This document shows, piece after piece, positions 22,440 to 33,200 of a DNA stretch of 64,000 bases (position 1 is its first letter; the number at the start of each line of letters is the position of its first letter). The notes below the pieces were generated by a model. That model was not told where the DNA came from and searched no databases. It saw nothing but the letters and a program-made list of their open reading frames with translations. This DNA comes from Isochrysis galbana (lineage: Eukaryota > Haptophyta > Isochrysidales > Isochrysidaceae), in the NCBI GenBank assembly GCA_018136815.1, contig CM030939.1, forward strand, positions 3,341,419 through 3,405,418, in the 5' to 3' direction. A program made the translations under genes and the position numbers.

Positions 22440-23180
22440 TTGCGGCAGCTGTGTCCTCTACAACATGAGCGTCGCTATATGATGTGCGAGACAGCGCGAG
22501 TGATCGGTTGTGTGGAGGTTGTAATTGTAGCGCGCATACGTAGCATGCAGGATTGGAAGATGAATGTCGAGATGATTGGTGAATAGTGAAGAATGACAAC
22601 ATGGAGGGATGGATAGCGTGTGACGCAGCAGATGCTCAAGGGGTCGTGCCATTGGCGTGGGCGGCCTATATAAGAGCTGGTGATAAACGGGAGCAACGTA
22701 ATTCAGGAGTTCAGGAGTTGTGCCTTGTGCTTAGATGGCGCCGATGGTTTAAGCTCAACCGGACCGGGCCAGAGCCGTCTTGTGTTTGGTGTTTGGCTGG
22801 CGCCGATTGGTTTTGAGCCTGACCGGGCCATCATGCCGCAGCACGCACATGCGCATAGCAGTAGCCAACAACGTGAGAGTAGCAATCTGCAATTCATGGG
22901 CCATGCACACCGTTTCTCGCAGGATTGGTGCCATGTTTTCCAATGCGTGGTGCGCGTCAGGGAGGAAAGGCTGAGCTCTCGGGTGTGTACAGATGTGTGT
23001 TGTGTCGATCGCAGTGGCCATGTGCCATGCCGCGCCCAGGTCACATTTCGCAAGGTGCAATATCATGAAAGAGAGCTCCCGAAATCCCGTCTGCTGAAGA
23101 TGCTTCCGGTGGCAGAACCATTGAGGTACAGCAATTTCTTGTTCGAAATTTGCGAATTCTCAGTTCCGAGCAGGTGCGTG
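22440..23180. other. Spacer upstream of the MER3/HFM1 fragment
   Basis: No helicase exon can be read here in any minus-strand frame. A TATA-like CCTATATAAGAG lies at about 22668-22679 on the plus strand. An imperfect direct repeat of about 62 bases (GGCGCCGAT...ACCGGGCCA) occurs at about 22737-22771 and 22799-22830. The rest is unremarkable. Confidence 0.4.
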
Positions 23181-23280
23181 NNNNNNNNNNNNNNNNNNNN
23201 NNNNNNNNNNNNNNNNNNNNNNNNNNNNNNNNNNNNNNNNNNNNNNNNNNNNNNNNNNNNNNNNNNNNNNNNNNNNNNNN
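23181..23280. other. Assembly gap, 100 N
   Basis: Exactly 100 N, the usual placeholder for a join of unknown length. Sequences on the two sides should not be assumed to be adjacent. Confidence 0.95.
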
Positions 23281-24516
23281 CGAGCTTGTCGCCCGAACGC
23301 GATTCCAGCGAAGAGCCCTCGTGTATAATGTATTGATATTGAGTTATATCGTATGTATATTGAAAAGACAAAGGGCAGAGTTTCCCGCCTTTATCTGTCA
23401 AGACATGTCGGAAGCTCCGCCCTTGGAGGCAGCTCAAGAGGCGACCACACCCGACCACACAGCCACAGACACGTACGCACCACCAAGCACAAGAAGGAGC
23501 AAGCATCGCGGGAGGCCGCCATATCCGTGCTCACGGGACGATTCAGCTCGGTAAGGCAGGCCCTCCCCCCGCTCATCGCCAAAAGACCCTACTCCCCCCC
23601 CCCCCCCCTCCCATTGGCCAATGCCATTGGCAATTCCAAGACTTTCGCTTTCGCGCTTGTCTCGCCCAAATTTTCTTTGGTATTTTGGCATCCATCCCAC
23701 CTAAATTTTGAACAAAATTTCTCTCTCTTCGTTTGCGCTGCGCTACACTACAGTCCCAGTCCCTGCACACACACGTAGCCCACTGGCCCTCTATTACCCA
23801 TTGTCGCATTCGCGAATCGATCAGGCCCTATGGGCCATTCCACTTCGTCACCGATCCATCCCATATCCCATATCCCACATTCCACCAGCCCGCAGCCCAA
23901 CAAACCGCGCACGAGGAAATGAATGACCGATGACCGACGTCCGCCTCTCTCTCACCTCTCAGGTGACGATGCGACTGTTGTAGCAGCTCATCAAAGAGGC
24001 CTGGCGCCTGGAGTTGATCCCAGATCGCGAGGTCGCGAGGCAGGGTGTATGGGTTCACGTTTACCCGGTGTTGACCCACTTTGCGTTAACACCTCCATTG
24101 GCTAGGTGTGGCACATGCGTTAACACCTCAATCTGCAAGTGTTGGTACCAGCAGCGGGTTAACACCACACTGCCGGTGCTGTGTACTACTGTGCACCCAC
24201 GCACCCACGCACTCACGCACCCACTGAATGCTACGTGCCGCGCGTGCGCGCGCACGAGGAGCTGCACGGCCAAGTGGCAAGTAAGTGGGGAGAGTTGCTC
24301 TTCGGCACGGGCACCATGGCCGACTTGGAGCTTGCGCGCCTGCACTTGCTGCTGCGCGCGCTGCGCTGCTGCCGCTACACGGGCGGCGCGCCGGCGCGCC
24401 CGCACACGATGGGACCGTGCTACTCCTTGTGCACGCGTGGGCCGCCTACTGCGTGGGGAGGCAGCGGCGGCGGTCGGAGGTGCGCCGGCGGTGCCCGCCG
24501 CCGCCTTCGCGGCCGT
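23281..24516. other. Post-gap spacer with GTTAACACC sites, no clear gene
   Basis: GTTAACACC occurs at 24086-24094, 24120-24128 and 24159-24167, with GTGTTGACC just before at about 24069. From 24240 to 24620 several frames are open at once because the sequence is very GC-rich (GCGCGC). None resembles a known protein. Confidence 0.35.
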
Positions 24517-24858
24517 GGACCGGCTGCTCGCCGCACTCGCTGCGCGCGACCGACCGGCCGACGCTCATGTTGCGCGCTGCGCGTCGCCTGCGCGTTCCAC
24601 CTGCGCGTGTCCCGATAGGCATTTTGTCATTTGACCGCGCATTCCCTCGCGCGCGCTGCCGCGCTGCCCGCTGCCCGCTAAAGCAAGCAGAATCAGCAAC
24701 CAGCAACCGCGACAGTGACGAGTGGAAGTGCGTCAACACCGTGTCAACACTTGTTGTGCCCTGCGTCAACACTTGTAAGAGGCCAGATGGGTTAACACCT
24801 TGCCCAAGCTACTGTAATGGACCCTCGAGGGCGTGTCAACGTGAACCCATACGCCCTG
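24517..24858 (+). repeat. Long inverted repeat, left arm
   Basis: This 342-base arm is the reverse complement of 27969-28303. It runs from GGACCGGCTGCTCGCCGC to GAACCCATACGCCCTG. By eye there are about three substitutions and one 7-base length difference (GCCCGCT is present twice here and once in the right arm). It contains several GTCAACAC/GTTAACACC words. No target duplication is seen at its edges. Confidence 0.85.
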
Positions 24859-25587
24859 TCGCGAGGACCAAACTGTCAGCCTATATGTGAAACACGGCAG
24901 GGGGGGCCTCCAAACACAGCAAATACGGCCTGTTTTTGGCTTTTCTAGAAACACGGGAACCTCACAAACCCGGCATACTGCTAGGGAGGGCGTTTGAAAC
25001 ACGGTGAAAACGGGCTGTTTTTGGCATCTGTACAAACACGGTAAACCCGTGTTTACCATGTAGGACTGTCAGAATACATCACTCGTCACTCGCAACAATG
25101 CAAAGACACGCTCGTAGAGGCCCGCTCACCGCTCGCCCGCCCAAATTACGGCCCTAAATTTCGCTTTCTTCGATCGACCTAAATTTTAAAAAAATCGCGA
25201 CGAAAGTCTTGGAAATGCCAACCCCCCCATCCGCGGTCCGCGGACCACCATTTGTAAGTTTTTTTTACTGTGCACGCCGAACGACGACACACCTAGAACT
25301 TGGATTACAGTTAAAACAACAACTCAGCTTGGGAGAGGGGGAGAGGACACTTGGGGAGAGGCCGGGAGGCGGAAGAGGAGAAGAAAAAAGAGGAAGATAG
25401 AGGATGGGGGACGGGGGGGCGGGGGGGGGGAAGGGGGGGAGAGGGGTCCAGAGCGATCTAGCTGCTGCGCGCTGGGCGGACCCGGCCGCAACACCCCGCC
25501 TCGCCACGGCACACTCGCCGGCAGCGCGGGCGCAAACACGCGGCACGGGGGCGGTGCGGCGTTCGAGCGTGCGTGCGTACGCAGGCT
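24859..25587. other. Spacer with an imperfect tandem repeat, upstream of the unknown gene
   Basis: Two related units of about 83 bases start near 24913 and 24996; both contain CTGTTTTTGGC and AAACACGG. The second ends in the hairpin-forming word GGTAAACCCGTGTTTACC (25040-25057). From 25330 to 25450 the sequence is G-rich. This should hold the promoter of the gene that starts at 25588. Confidence 0.4.
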
Positions 25588-27120
25588 ATGGTGCAGATCT
25601 ACGAGATCCATCCGGATGGGACCGAAGAGATGCTGCCCGCCATTGCCGATGTGACGAGCACGCCGGCTGGAGAGAGGCAGAACAGCTCGATGGGCCAGGC
25701 GCAGTCAGATGGCGAGGCGTCCACCGGACAAAACATCAGGCTGCGCCTGCTGCCGAGTGGCTCGCGCGAGCTCGTCTGCCCTTCCATCGATCTGGAGCCA
25801 GTGGTTCCGCGTTCACTTCTCCTCCAGCTTCAACCGTCATACCCGCTCGCAAGGGTGCCACCCAATCAGGCGTCTGCAATTCTGAGCGCACTGGGCTGGA
25901 GGGATAGCCGCGACAAAGCGTGCATGGACATCGAGGACGTCGACGTCCATTCCACCTTCTCTCTTGCCACTGCAGGGAGCTCCAGTACACACAGTGGGCT
26001 CGAGTCCTCATTGGAAGACTCCGTGAGTGAGTCATCTAGAGACTCATCAGGCCAACAAGATCAGGACCGTCCGTCGGGCAGGCGAAAACTTCGAATTGGA
26101 TTGGCGCCAGCCGCGAGTACCACAATAAACCAGAGCACTGGGACGCAGGCAAGTGCTGCAGCGTCACCAGCCAACGGTGAAGCAGTCGAGGTGGACAAGC
26201 TTGCGCACAAGTTCGATAGATGGAGCACCGATTGGGAGGTATCTCCCCCCAAACGTGCACGCGTCTATCTCGATGTGTCTGCTGTGCGCGATGGCATCGC
26301 GCCTTCGGTGACGAGTACCAAGCAAGTGCAGAGAGCCAGCTCTGGCGACCTCAGTCTACCATCTGGAGGTCCAGCAAAACCACAGGTAGGGGATATGGCA
26401 ACCAACAGCCGACCCGGCACACCGCCAACTCAAAACGCCGTGGCCTCGCACACTTCTTCGAGAACGGGCTCACCCGCCTTGGACGCCATCGCACCTCCGC
26501 CCACGCCCACCCATTCTTCCTGTGCCCGTGCTCTTGATGTGATGCATGGATTGTCCGATGAGAGGATCTTGAGACAGCGTTCAAAACGCAAGGCTGTTGA
26601 CGAAGCCCCCATCATAGACGAGATGTCGCAGCTCGACCTTGGGGTAGAAAAAGCCACCGACGCCGCTCTCCTTGGAACATCGACTGCAGCTAGCCATGCG
26701 ATTCGCGAGGGATTGACCATGACAACTCCAAGCATCGGACGCTCACGCAAGAAGCTTGCCTCGTCTCTGAGTCGTGGCACTTTGGCAGGGCCATGGGGGG
26801 GGGGGATGGATCATGAAGTCTTGCCATCTACGGTTGGCACGGGCTTGACATCCATACCTTCACACTCTACGAACCCGACTCCGACTGGTGATGAACCCTC
26901 GCAGACTGTTGTTGCGAGACCAGCGCCCCTATCGTCTGCGTCATTATGCCACACTACGCAGATCCCAACTGTGGCATGCGCCTCACCAACGGTGAAGACG
27001 TTTGCCTCTTGCACCTTGCAAAGACCCGTTGGAGGCGGCGGCGACGATGCACCTGAGTCGTTGCCGTCGCACCTCAGCCAATGGCAGAAGCAAGATTCGC
27101 GTCCTAGTGTTCGCGTGTGA
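25588..27120 (+). CDS. Unknown Ser-rich protein, intron-free
   Basis: The ORF of 510 residues starts at ATG 25588 (MVQIYEIHPDGTEEML); the frame is open a few codons further upstream, with a possible splice acceptor (CAG) just before the ATG. I do not recognise a family. The first 100 residues look ordered (IRLRLLPSGSRELVCPSIDLE). The rest is Ser/Thr/Pro-rich and probably disordered, with basic clusters that could be nuclear signals (SPPKRARV, RQRSKRK, GRSRKK). It lies alone between the two arms of a nearly identical inverted repeat. Length, regular codon use and lack of stops support a real gene. Its function is unknown. Confidence 0.6.
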   Translation: MVQIYEIHPDGTEEMLPAIADVTSTPAGERQNSSMGQAQSDGEASTGQNIRLRLLPSGSRELVCPSIDLEPVVPRSLLLQLQPSYPLARVPPNQASAILSALGWRDSRDKACMDIEDVDVHSTFSLATAGSSSTHSGLESSLEDSVSESSRDSSGQQDQDRPSGRRKLRIGLAPAASTTINQSTGTQASAAASPANGEAVEVDKLAHKFDRWSTDWEVSPPKRARVYLDVSAVRDGIAPSVTSTKQVQRASSGDLSLPSGGPAKPQVGDMATNSRPGTPPTQNAVASHTSSRTGSPALDAIAPPPTPTHSSCARALDVMHGLSDERILRQRSKRKAVDEAPIIDEMSQLDLGVEKATDAALLGTSTAASHAIREGLTMTTPSIGRSRKKLASSLSRGTLAGPWGGGMDHEVLPSTVGTGLTSIPSHSTNPTPTGDEPSQTVVARPAPLSSASLCHTTQIPTVACASPTVKTFASCTLQRPVGGGGDDAPESLPSHLSQWQKQDSRPSVRV

Positions 27121-27968
27121 CTTGCTTCCAACCGTCATATCGGAGGGCATCGTTGAGTAAGCTCTGTATAGTCGAAGATGACGCGACAATCTCATGGAAT
27201 CCTCGAGTATACGGCCTGCGTATCTTTGGTAGCTGCCAGGTTAGGCGGATCACGGCGTGCAACTTTGCCTCTAGGGCGATTTTAGGGATAGGAGCGAGGA
27301 TTTACATTCGGCACAGTATCATCCCGGCATACGTGCTGACGCTTTCAAGCAAAAGCGAGGTGGCGGGTCGCCAGAGTGCTAAGTGCTTGTGACCAAGCGT
27401 TGCTATCTCATTTTCCTTGACTTCAATTCCTAGCTACTCGCATAGCTGGTTGGAGCCTGTTGGAGCTTCCAAAAGCACTTATCATCGCCGCAAGGAGCTC
27501 TTGCCTCCTAGGGACTAATGCCTCATGATTGGTTGTCATGACGGGGGGGCACGAGCCCCTCGTCACCCACCCTATTGACCTCTTGCTCGCATGGCTCTTG
27601 AGGAACCAAAACGAACCAGCCCCGCCGTCACCCACCCTATAGACCTCCTGCTCGCATGGCTCTTGAGGAACCAAAACGAACCAGCCCCGCCGTCTTATTG
27701 ATCTGGCTTCCCGGGGTAGAAAAAATACTACAGCATACTACTCTTGACGCGCACAGAAAAAATATTACTCTCGCCGCGCGCGCAACATGCAACATTCCTC
27801 GGGCTCCGGGCTCACTACTATTACAAATGGCCCTCCATCTGCTACTATTCTCCTACTACTTTACTTGCTAAGTAAGTAGGACGAACTCTCTTCACGTGAG
27901 TAGAGGCCACGGGCCTCTCTCTCTCCTCTTTCTTATGTTCCCCCTCTTTCTCCTTCCCACCCTCTCAT
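27121..27968. other. Spacer with one tandem duplication
   Basis: Downstream of the unknown gene I see a duplication at 27561-27690 (listed separately) and, at about 27757-27790, a TATTACTCTCGCCGCGCGC word like the end motif of the dispersed repeats. No credible gene. Confidence 0.4.
27561..27690 (+). repeat. Two tandem copies of a 65-base unit
   Basis: CGTCACCCACCCTAT starts at 27561 and again at 27626. The two 65-base units differ at about two positions by eye, so the duplication is recent. Confidence 0.8.
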
Positions 27969-28303
27969 CAGGGCGTATGGGTTCACGTTGACACGCCCTC
28001 GAGGGCCCATTACAGTAGCTTGGGCAAGGTGTTAACCCATCTGGCCTCTTACAAGTGTTGACGCAGGGCACAACAAGTGTTGACACGGTGTTGACGCACT
28101 TCCACTCGTCACTGTTGCGGTTGCTGGTTGCTGATTCTGCTTGCTTTAGCGGGCAGCGCGGCAGCGCGCGCGAGGGAATGCGCGGTCAAATGACAAAATG
28201 CCAATCGGGACACGCGCAGGTGGAACGCGCAGGCGACGCGCAGCGCGCAACATGAGCGTCGGCCGGTCGGTCGCGCGCAGCGAGTGCGGCGAGCAGCCGG
28301 TCC
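27969..28303 (-). repeat. Long inverted repeat, right arm
   Basis: This 335-base arm is the reverse complement of 24517-24858 with only a handful of differences. The 3.1 kb between the arms holds the Ser-rich unknown gene. The two arms could pair as a stem. The near identity means recent duplication or ongoing gene conversion. Confidence 0.85.
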
Positions 28304-28719
28304 GCACCACCAGCTGATAAAACAGTCTCTTTGCCTCCTCCCACTGCTGCGGTGTCACACCTGCAGCAGCGGAAGGGGCATTGAGAAGGGGTGAGGGCGT
28401 CATCTGTGACATGCGGTGCGGGAGCGAGAGAGTGCGATATGAAGAAGAAGAAAGGATTTCCTGGGTGAGTTGCCGCCAGCGTTTTCTACCATAAACACCC
28501 GTTTTCTTCAATAAACACCCTTATCTCCATACTCTCACCGACGAGAGTTTCGTTGTAGTGTCGAAAAGTCGCAAGGCACCGCCATAAGAACGACCATAAG
28601 ATTGATCGTTACAGCACCGTAAGATTGAGGTATGAACAGAGACAGAGTACGAGGTGACTGCCAACGAAATGGGACAGGCACCCTGACAGCTTACGGGGGG
28701 GAATAGCGCCTGGGGGCTC

Positions 28720-28800
28720 GAGGACAGCCCCCCGATAGCTATCGGCGCCCGTCGTTTTCCCCCAATAGCTATTGGCGCCCGTCGTTTTCCCCTGTGGCTG
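28720..28800. repeat. GATAGCTATC palindrome pair
   Basis: CCCCCGATAGCTATCGGCGCC and CCCCCAATAGCTATTGGCGCC occur in tandem, each followed by CGTCGTTTTCCC. Each core is a perfect palindrome, and the flanks (CCCC left, GGCG right) extend the pairing. The paired changes (GAT/ATC against AAT/ATT) keep the symmetry. Confidence 0.75.
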
Positions 28801-29159
28801 GCGGAGTGGAGTGGCTGTGGCTGTGGCTGAGGGTTGTGATTCAAAGAATTGTTGAGGCATAGGACGGGGCCCTCCAGGGAGTGCGGCCATGAGCGCGACT
28901 CTCGGAAACTCTGGGACAAGAGAAAACGCGGGAAACGCACGGGGGCGCGCACAAGGAAAGAAAGGGGGCGCACACATGAGAAAACAAGGGAGGGGGATCG
29001 AGAGCGATCACCCCTATCCTAACACACGGGGGGAAGAGAGGAAGATCGGGATCGGAGGATCCCGATCGGACGGAGAGGGTGCAACCCGAAGGGAGACACG
29101 CGAAGGCGGGAAAACAAAGAGAGAGCGGCTCTCTTTGGGAAACCTAAAGGGCGGCTCTC

Positions 29160-29420
29160 CCCCTAACCACAACATCCCCCCAATAGCAAACGGGGGCAAT
29201 CTTTCGCCCCCGATAGCTATTGGGGGCCGACCTTAAAACGCGATAGCTCCCCGGGGGACGTAAAATCTCCCGATACCCGATAGCTGATAGCTCTCGGGGG
29301 ATTTTCTCGGTCCCCCGATAGCTCTCGGTGGGGCTGTTGGCGATCGGGAGAAAATTTCCCCCCTGGGGGGCGTTGGCTTCTGGGGGGTAACATATATGTT
29401 ACAGGAGCTGATAGCGTACA
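29160..29420. repeat. Second cluster of ATAGCTAT-type palindromes
   Basis: CCCCCGATAGCTATTGGGGG lies near 29210. Partial forms (GCGATAGCTCCCCGGGG, CCCGATAGCTGATAGCTCTCGGGG, CCCCCGATAGCTCTCGG) follow up to about 29330, and CGATAGCG lies near 29424. The units are imperfect and irregularly spaced. Confidence 0.65.
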
Positions 29421-30044
29421 GCGCGATAGCGACCCATAATTAGAATTAGTAGTATTTTTCGCACTTTCGCACATACATACATAGTCATGGTTGTGTGTTT
29501 TGCACCTACGTAGTGCACACTAGACACTAGCACGCTAGCACACATTCTTGTATTCTTGTACTTGTGCCTTGTGCTCGCGCGCTCGCGCTCGGCGAGCCGC
29601 GTGGCGGCAGCCGGAGGCACGGCGCCCCGTACGTAGGGTGTAAAATATGCCTGTTTGGGCGTGTTTAACAGCCCCGTGGGCGGCGTGTTGAAACCGGATC
29701 ATCCTTGTTAGGCCTGGTTAGACACCTCTCTGACAGAGGTGTTAAAAAGCGTTTAACACCTAGCTCAGAAGGTGTCAACACAGCTGTGCTATCAGCAGTT
29801 TATCGTTAAAACCCAGACCCTGCGTCGAAGAGACCACACGCGGGATGCTCATAGGATAGCTGTAGGCCACTAGTAGGTAGTAAGTACGTTGGGTGTTGTA
29901 GCATGAGTCCAGCGACGTCGACGGCTCGAGACTCGACACACACAGAAGGTCCCAATCACCTCTCACCGGAGCTACGCTTAACTACACTAAAAATTTATTC
30001 CGACATTGGTACTCTCCATCATTCTAACAGCCAGTTTTCATCTG

Positions 30045-30069
30045 CTCTAAAGTACTACTACTCTACTAG
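30045..30069 (+). promoter_or_regulatory. Possible core promoter motif of UBR4
   Basis: CTCTAAAGTACTACTACTC followed by TACTAG lies about 180-200 bases before the UBR4 start. A very similar CTATAAAGTACTCTAGTAGG lies about 260-280 bases before the DNA-PKcs start. The shared TAAAGTACT core suggests a start-site or TATA-type element. This is inference from two sites only. Confidence 0.35.
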
Positions 30070-30245
30070 AATATCAAGGACTCGGGGCTCGCTCAGCGCG
30101 GCGCGCGCGCGAGAGAGAGAGAAGTGGCGCCCCCCTCCCTCCCCCCCCCCCCCCCCCGCCCCCGGCCCCTCACACCCCTCTTTCCCCCGCACGCCGCCTC
30201 CCCCCTCCCTCCCCCTTCCCCCCCCCTCCCCGCGCCGCGGACGGC

Positions 30246-33200
30246 ATGAAGGACGACGAGGACCTCGCGCTGGCGATTGCGCTCTCCAAATCACTGATGG
30301 TGCGCGAGGAGGCGAGCGATCTTCGACCCATGGCCCACTTCGTGCGCCCCAGCTCTCGCCCTGCGTGCCCTCTCCCACCACTTTCCATCGTGATTGGCAT
30401 TGGCTGTCCACTGCTCAGCCATCTACCCACCCACCCAAGAGTTGCGCAGCTGGGCGGCTTTGCATGCTCGGTCGAAGCACAACGACCCGTTGTCCACCCT
30501 TGCGTTACCGCAGGTCGAACCGGAGTATCCTCCAGAAGGTATCGGTCTTAGTGAGGAAGACGAAGAAGATGTTGACGTGTTGGATTATGGTATGTGCCCT
30601 TTGGCCCGCTGCGCTACACTGCACGCGAATGCACGAGGATTGCCACGCAGCTTTCAGAGATGTGACGGCTGAACCCCGCCTATGCCCCACCACAGGCGAG
30701 ACGTACACGCACCCCAGCGATGATGACGACAGCTTTGCTGCACTTCCCAGTTTTTCGAGCTACACCAATTCGATGCCACCTGCAACCGTGGCTTCATCAC
30801 TCCCAAAATTCGGCGCCAGCGCAGAGCACTTATTGCATTCTGCCCAGCACAGGCTGCGTCGCTTCCTCTCCGACACGACGGCGGCAGTTCGCTCTGCCTT
30901 ATCTGCCACACGCACACCTCCGAGCCAGACTGTCATCGAAAGCTGTAGCCGCTCTCTACCGCAGCTGTTGGAAGCCTTGGGCGAGCTCGCTGTGGCTGCC
31001 ACGACAGAGACTCCCGCTTCCGCCGCTCTTTCTCTCGACGCTCGACTTTATCTTTCAATCCTTGTGCATGCCACCGCGGCGGCTGCAGTTGTGCTCCCGT
31101 TTGCGGGCGAAGTGGATGGCTGCAGCTTAAAAGGTCTTGGTGTGAGTGCGAGGTCGGGCACATGCAACGATGAAGACGATGTTCTAGATCATGTCCATGA
31201 GATCAAGTCTTTGCCCCCAATGATGCCACTTGTGAAAATGGCGCGATTCAGCCTCCGAACTCTCGAAGTAGCATTGTCTCCCACGCCGACTGCGCAAAGT
31301 ACATCGACAACTGGGGCAGAGCAGTTTTCACCATCGCCGCAGCAATCAACGGCCAAATGCAAGAGTCTCTCCAAGACTGCCTCTGTTGGGAGTGAGGCGG
31401 CTCGATACTCGATGGCGACCCTGGCACTTCTCGCGACACATGTAGAACTGGCCCAAACAGTCACTGTAGATGCCTTGCGCAAAGCTTGTGCTGGCCTTGA
31501 GGAAGCTACAGCCGAACTTCTGGAGGTGGACGGTGGAGGAATGGCCCATTCGACGACTGCCGCAGCAATCGAGGCTTTGGCCGCTAGTGCGCCATTGCAA
31601 GAGTCGCTCGCGCGGCTCTACAGCTGCCAAGAAGAGGAAGAGGAAGATTTTGCGCTGGGCATTGATATAAGTGGTGCACGTGGATCGCAAAGGACGGTGC
31701 CTGTTGCCACAGCCCCAACGAGCCCTGACAGGGCTAGGGGAAGCAACGCGGGCGCAGCAACTGTCTCGGGCACTAGTGCTTACAGTAGCTGCACACCAAT
31801 CAGCGAGTACAGGGCAGGACACGAGGCTGCCGCACTGGTCGCAGCCCTTCAGCAGTTGCAAACGACACGTCCTACACATCCAACGCCCGGCGCGGCTGCC
31901 AGTGAAAGCTCTTGTTCGGTGGAGGGGCCAATGGCAAACTCTGCGAGCCACAACATCGAGTGGGTGCGTCGCATGACTGTGTCGCAGTTGCGGTCACAAG
32001 TGGCCTCAGCATTGCGCGCAGCTGATGGGCCTGCCCGTCTCGCCGGCGTATGCACTTCTCTTCTCTTGCCGCTCGACTTGCGAACGTTGGTGTTGTCGCA
32101 CCCAGGAAGCATGGCCAACTTGTATGCTCAAGGTGACAACGACCATGAGAGACTTTTGGCAGAGGAGCATGAAGATGCTGCCTCCGCCACACTCGACTTG
32201 TGTTCAGCACTCATGGAGCTGCATCTGGCGATGCCAAGCGATTCACTCTCCGCTCACCCACATTCGGGCGACACTGCAGGAAGCGGGCGAAGAGTAAGCG
32301 ATGCTGGCGGCTTCTCATCCTCGATGCATGTGGGCGCCTACTCAGGACCCGGACCACATTGTGCTTCTCGTGAATCTCCCAGCTCAGTTAGAGGGCTGGC
32401 GGAGCATTTGTGCATGTTGCGTGCGCTCTTGTACACGGTATGCCTCTCTTCCAATCTTCCCACGGGGGTAGCCAATACCTATGCGCTCGGTCGGCTCGTC
32501 GGTGGTCGTCTCGCCGCCATTGTCCACCGTGGCCTCATTCCCACTGCGCTTCGCCTTGTACGCCGTGAGGCAACTCTGATAGGGAACGCCCATGCTGCTC
32601 CAAATGCTCATTTGTGTGTGACGGCTGCTCTCTCGTGGGCTCTCGGTGCGTCCGTGCCTCTTTCTGCGCTTTTTGATCCTGCGGGGGCACTCGGGGCAGC
32701 TTGGCCAGTGCGGGCAGCAGCAGGACCGGACAGTGCACATGCGGCGTGGCGAGCACTGCGCAACGTCCTGCCGCTAGCCGGGGGAGGACCAGCGGTCAGC
32801 TTGCTCCTACGCTGCGCTCGCTTGCTCATTCATAGCTGTTCTCCGTTTGCCGCCTCTACCGATGCTGCCACTCCGAGCCGCCACGAAGAGGCAGCGTCGA
32901 ACTTGAGTGCCGTACCAGTGCGTCTTGCAGGCGGCTTTTTCCTGTCGGCCGAAGCCCCGTGCTCTGCTAAGGGTCGTCTAGAGGCTCTATTCGCGTTGCC
33001 TGGATTCACTCTATTGGACTCTTTGCTCGGCCTCACCCTCGCCACTTCTCTCCGTCCGAAGCACGTGTCCGGTGAAAGCTCAGCGCTAAACCCTGGGTTG
33101 ATTGCCGAAACGGCCCTGACGTCCATTTTGCGCTGTGAAGGACCAAGCAAGAGCCTCGACATGCTTCACACAGCAAATTCAAATAACGGTGTTCCAGCCG

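Larger units (their letters stand above)
28304..30245. other. Repeat-rich upstream region of UBR4
   Basis: I see no credible gene. The region holds two clusters of GATAGCTATC-type palindromes (listed separately), a GTAACATATATGTTAC palindrome near 29388-29403 and GTGTT(A/G)A(C/A) words at 29660-29790. The last 200 bases before the UBR4 ATG are C-rich (30127-30238), and GAGAGAGAGAG at 30110-30121 precedes them. An in-frame extension of the UBR4 frame back to 29903 is probably chance. Confidence 0.4.

Noticed and set aside
22668-22679. TATA-like box as promoter of the MER3/HFM1 fragment
   Set aside because: It points along the plus strand, away from the minus-strand gene.
24014-24890. Overlapping 145-206 codon ORFs in the GC-rich stretch
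   Set aside because: Three plus-strand frames are open at once and none shows a motif; part of it is inverted-repeat arm.
29903-30695. In-frame extension of the UBR4 frame upstream to 29903
   Set aside because: It crosses an ordinary upstream region and C-rich simple sequence, and the sequence from 30246 in another frame gives a clear ubiquitin-interacting motif joined by two good GT-AG introns to the same long exon.
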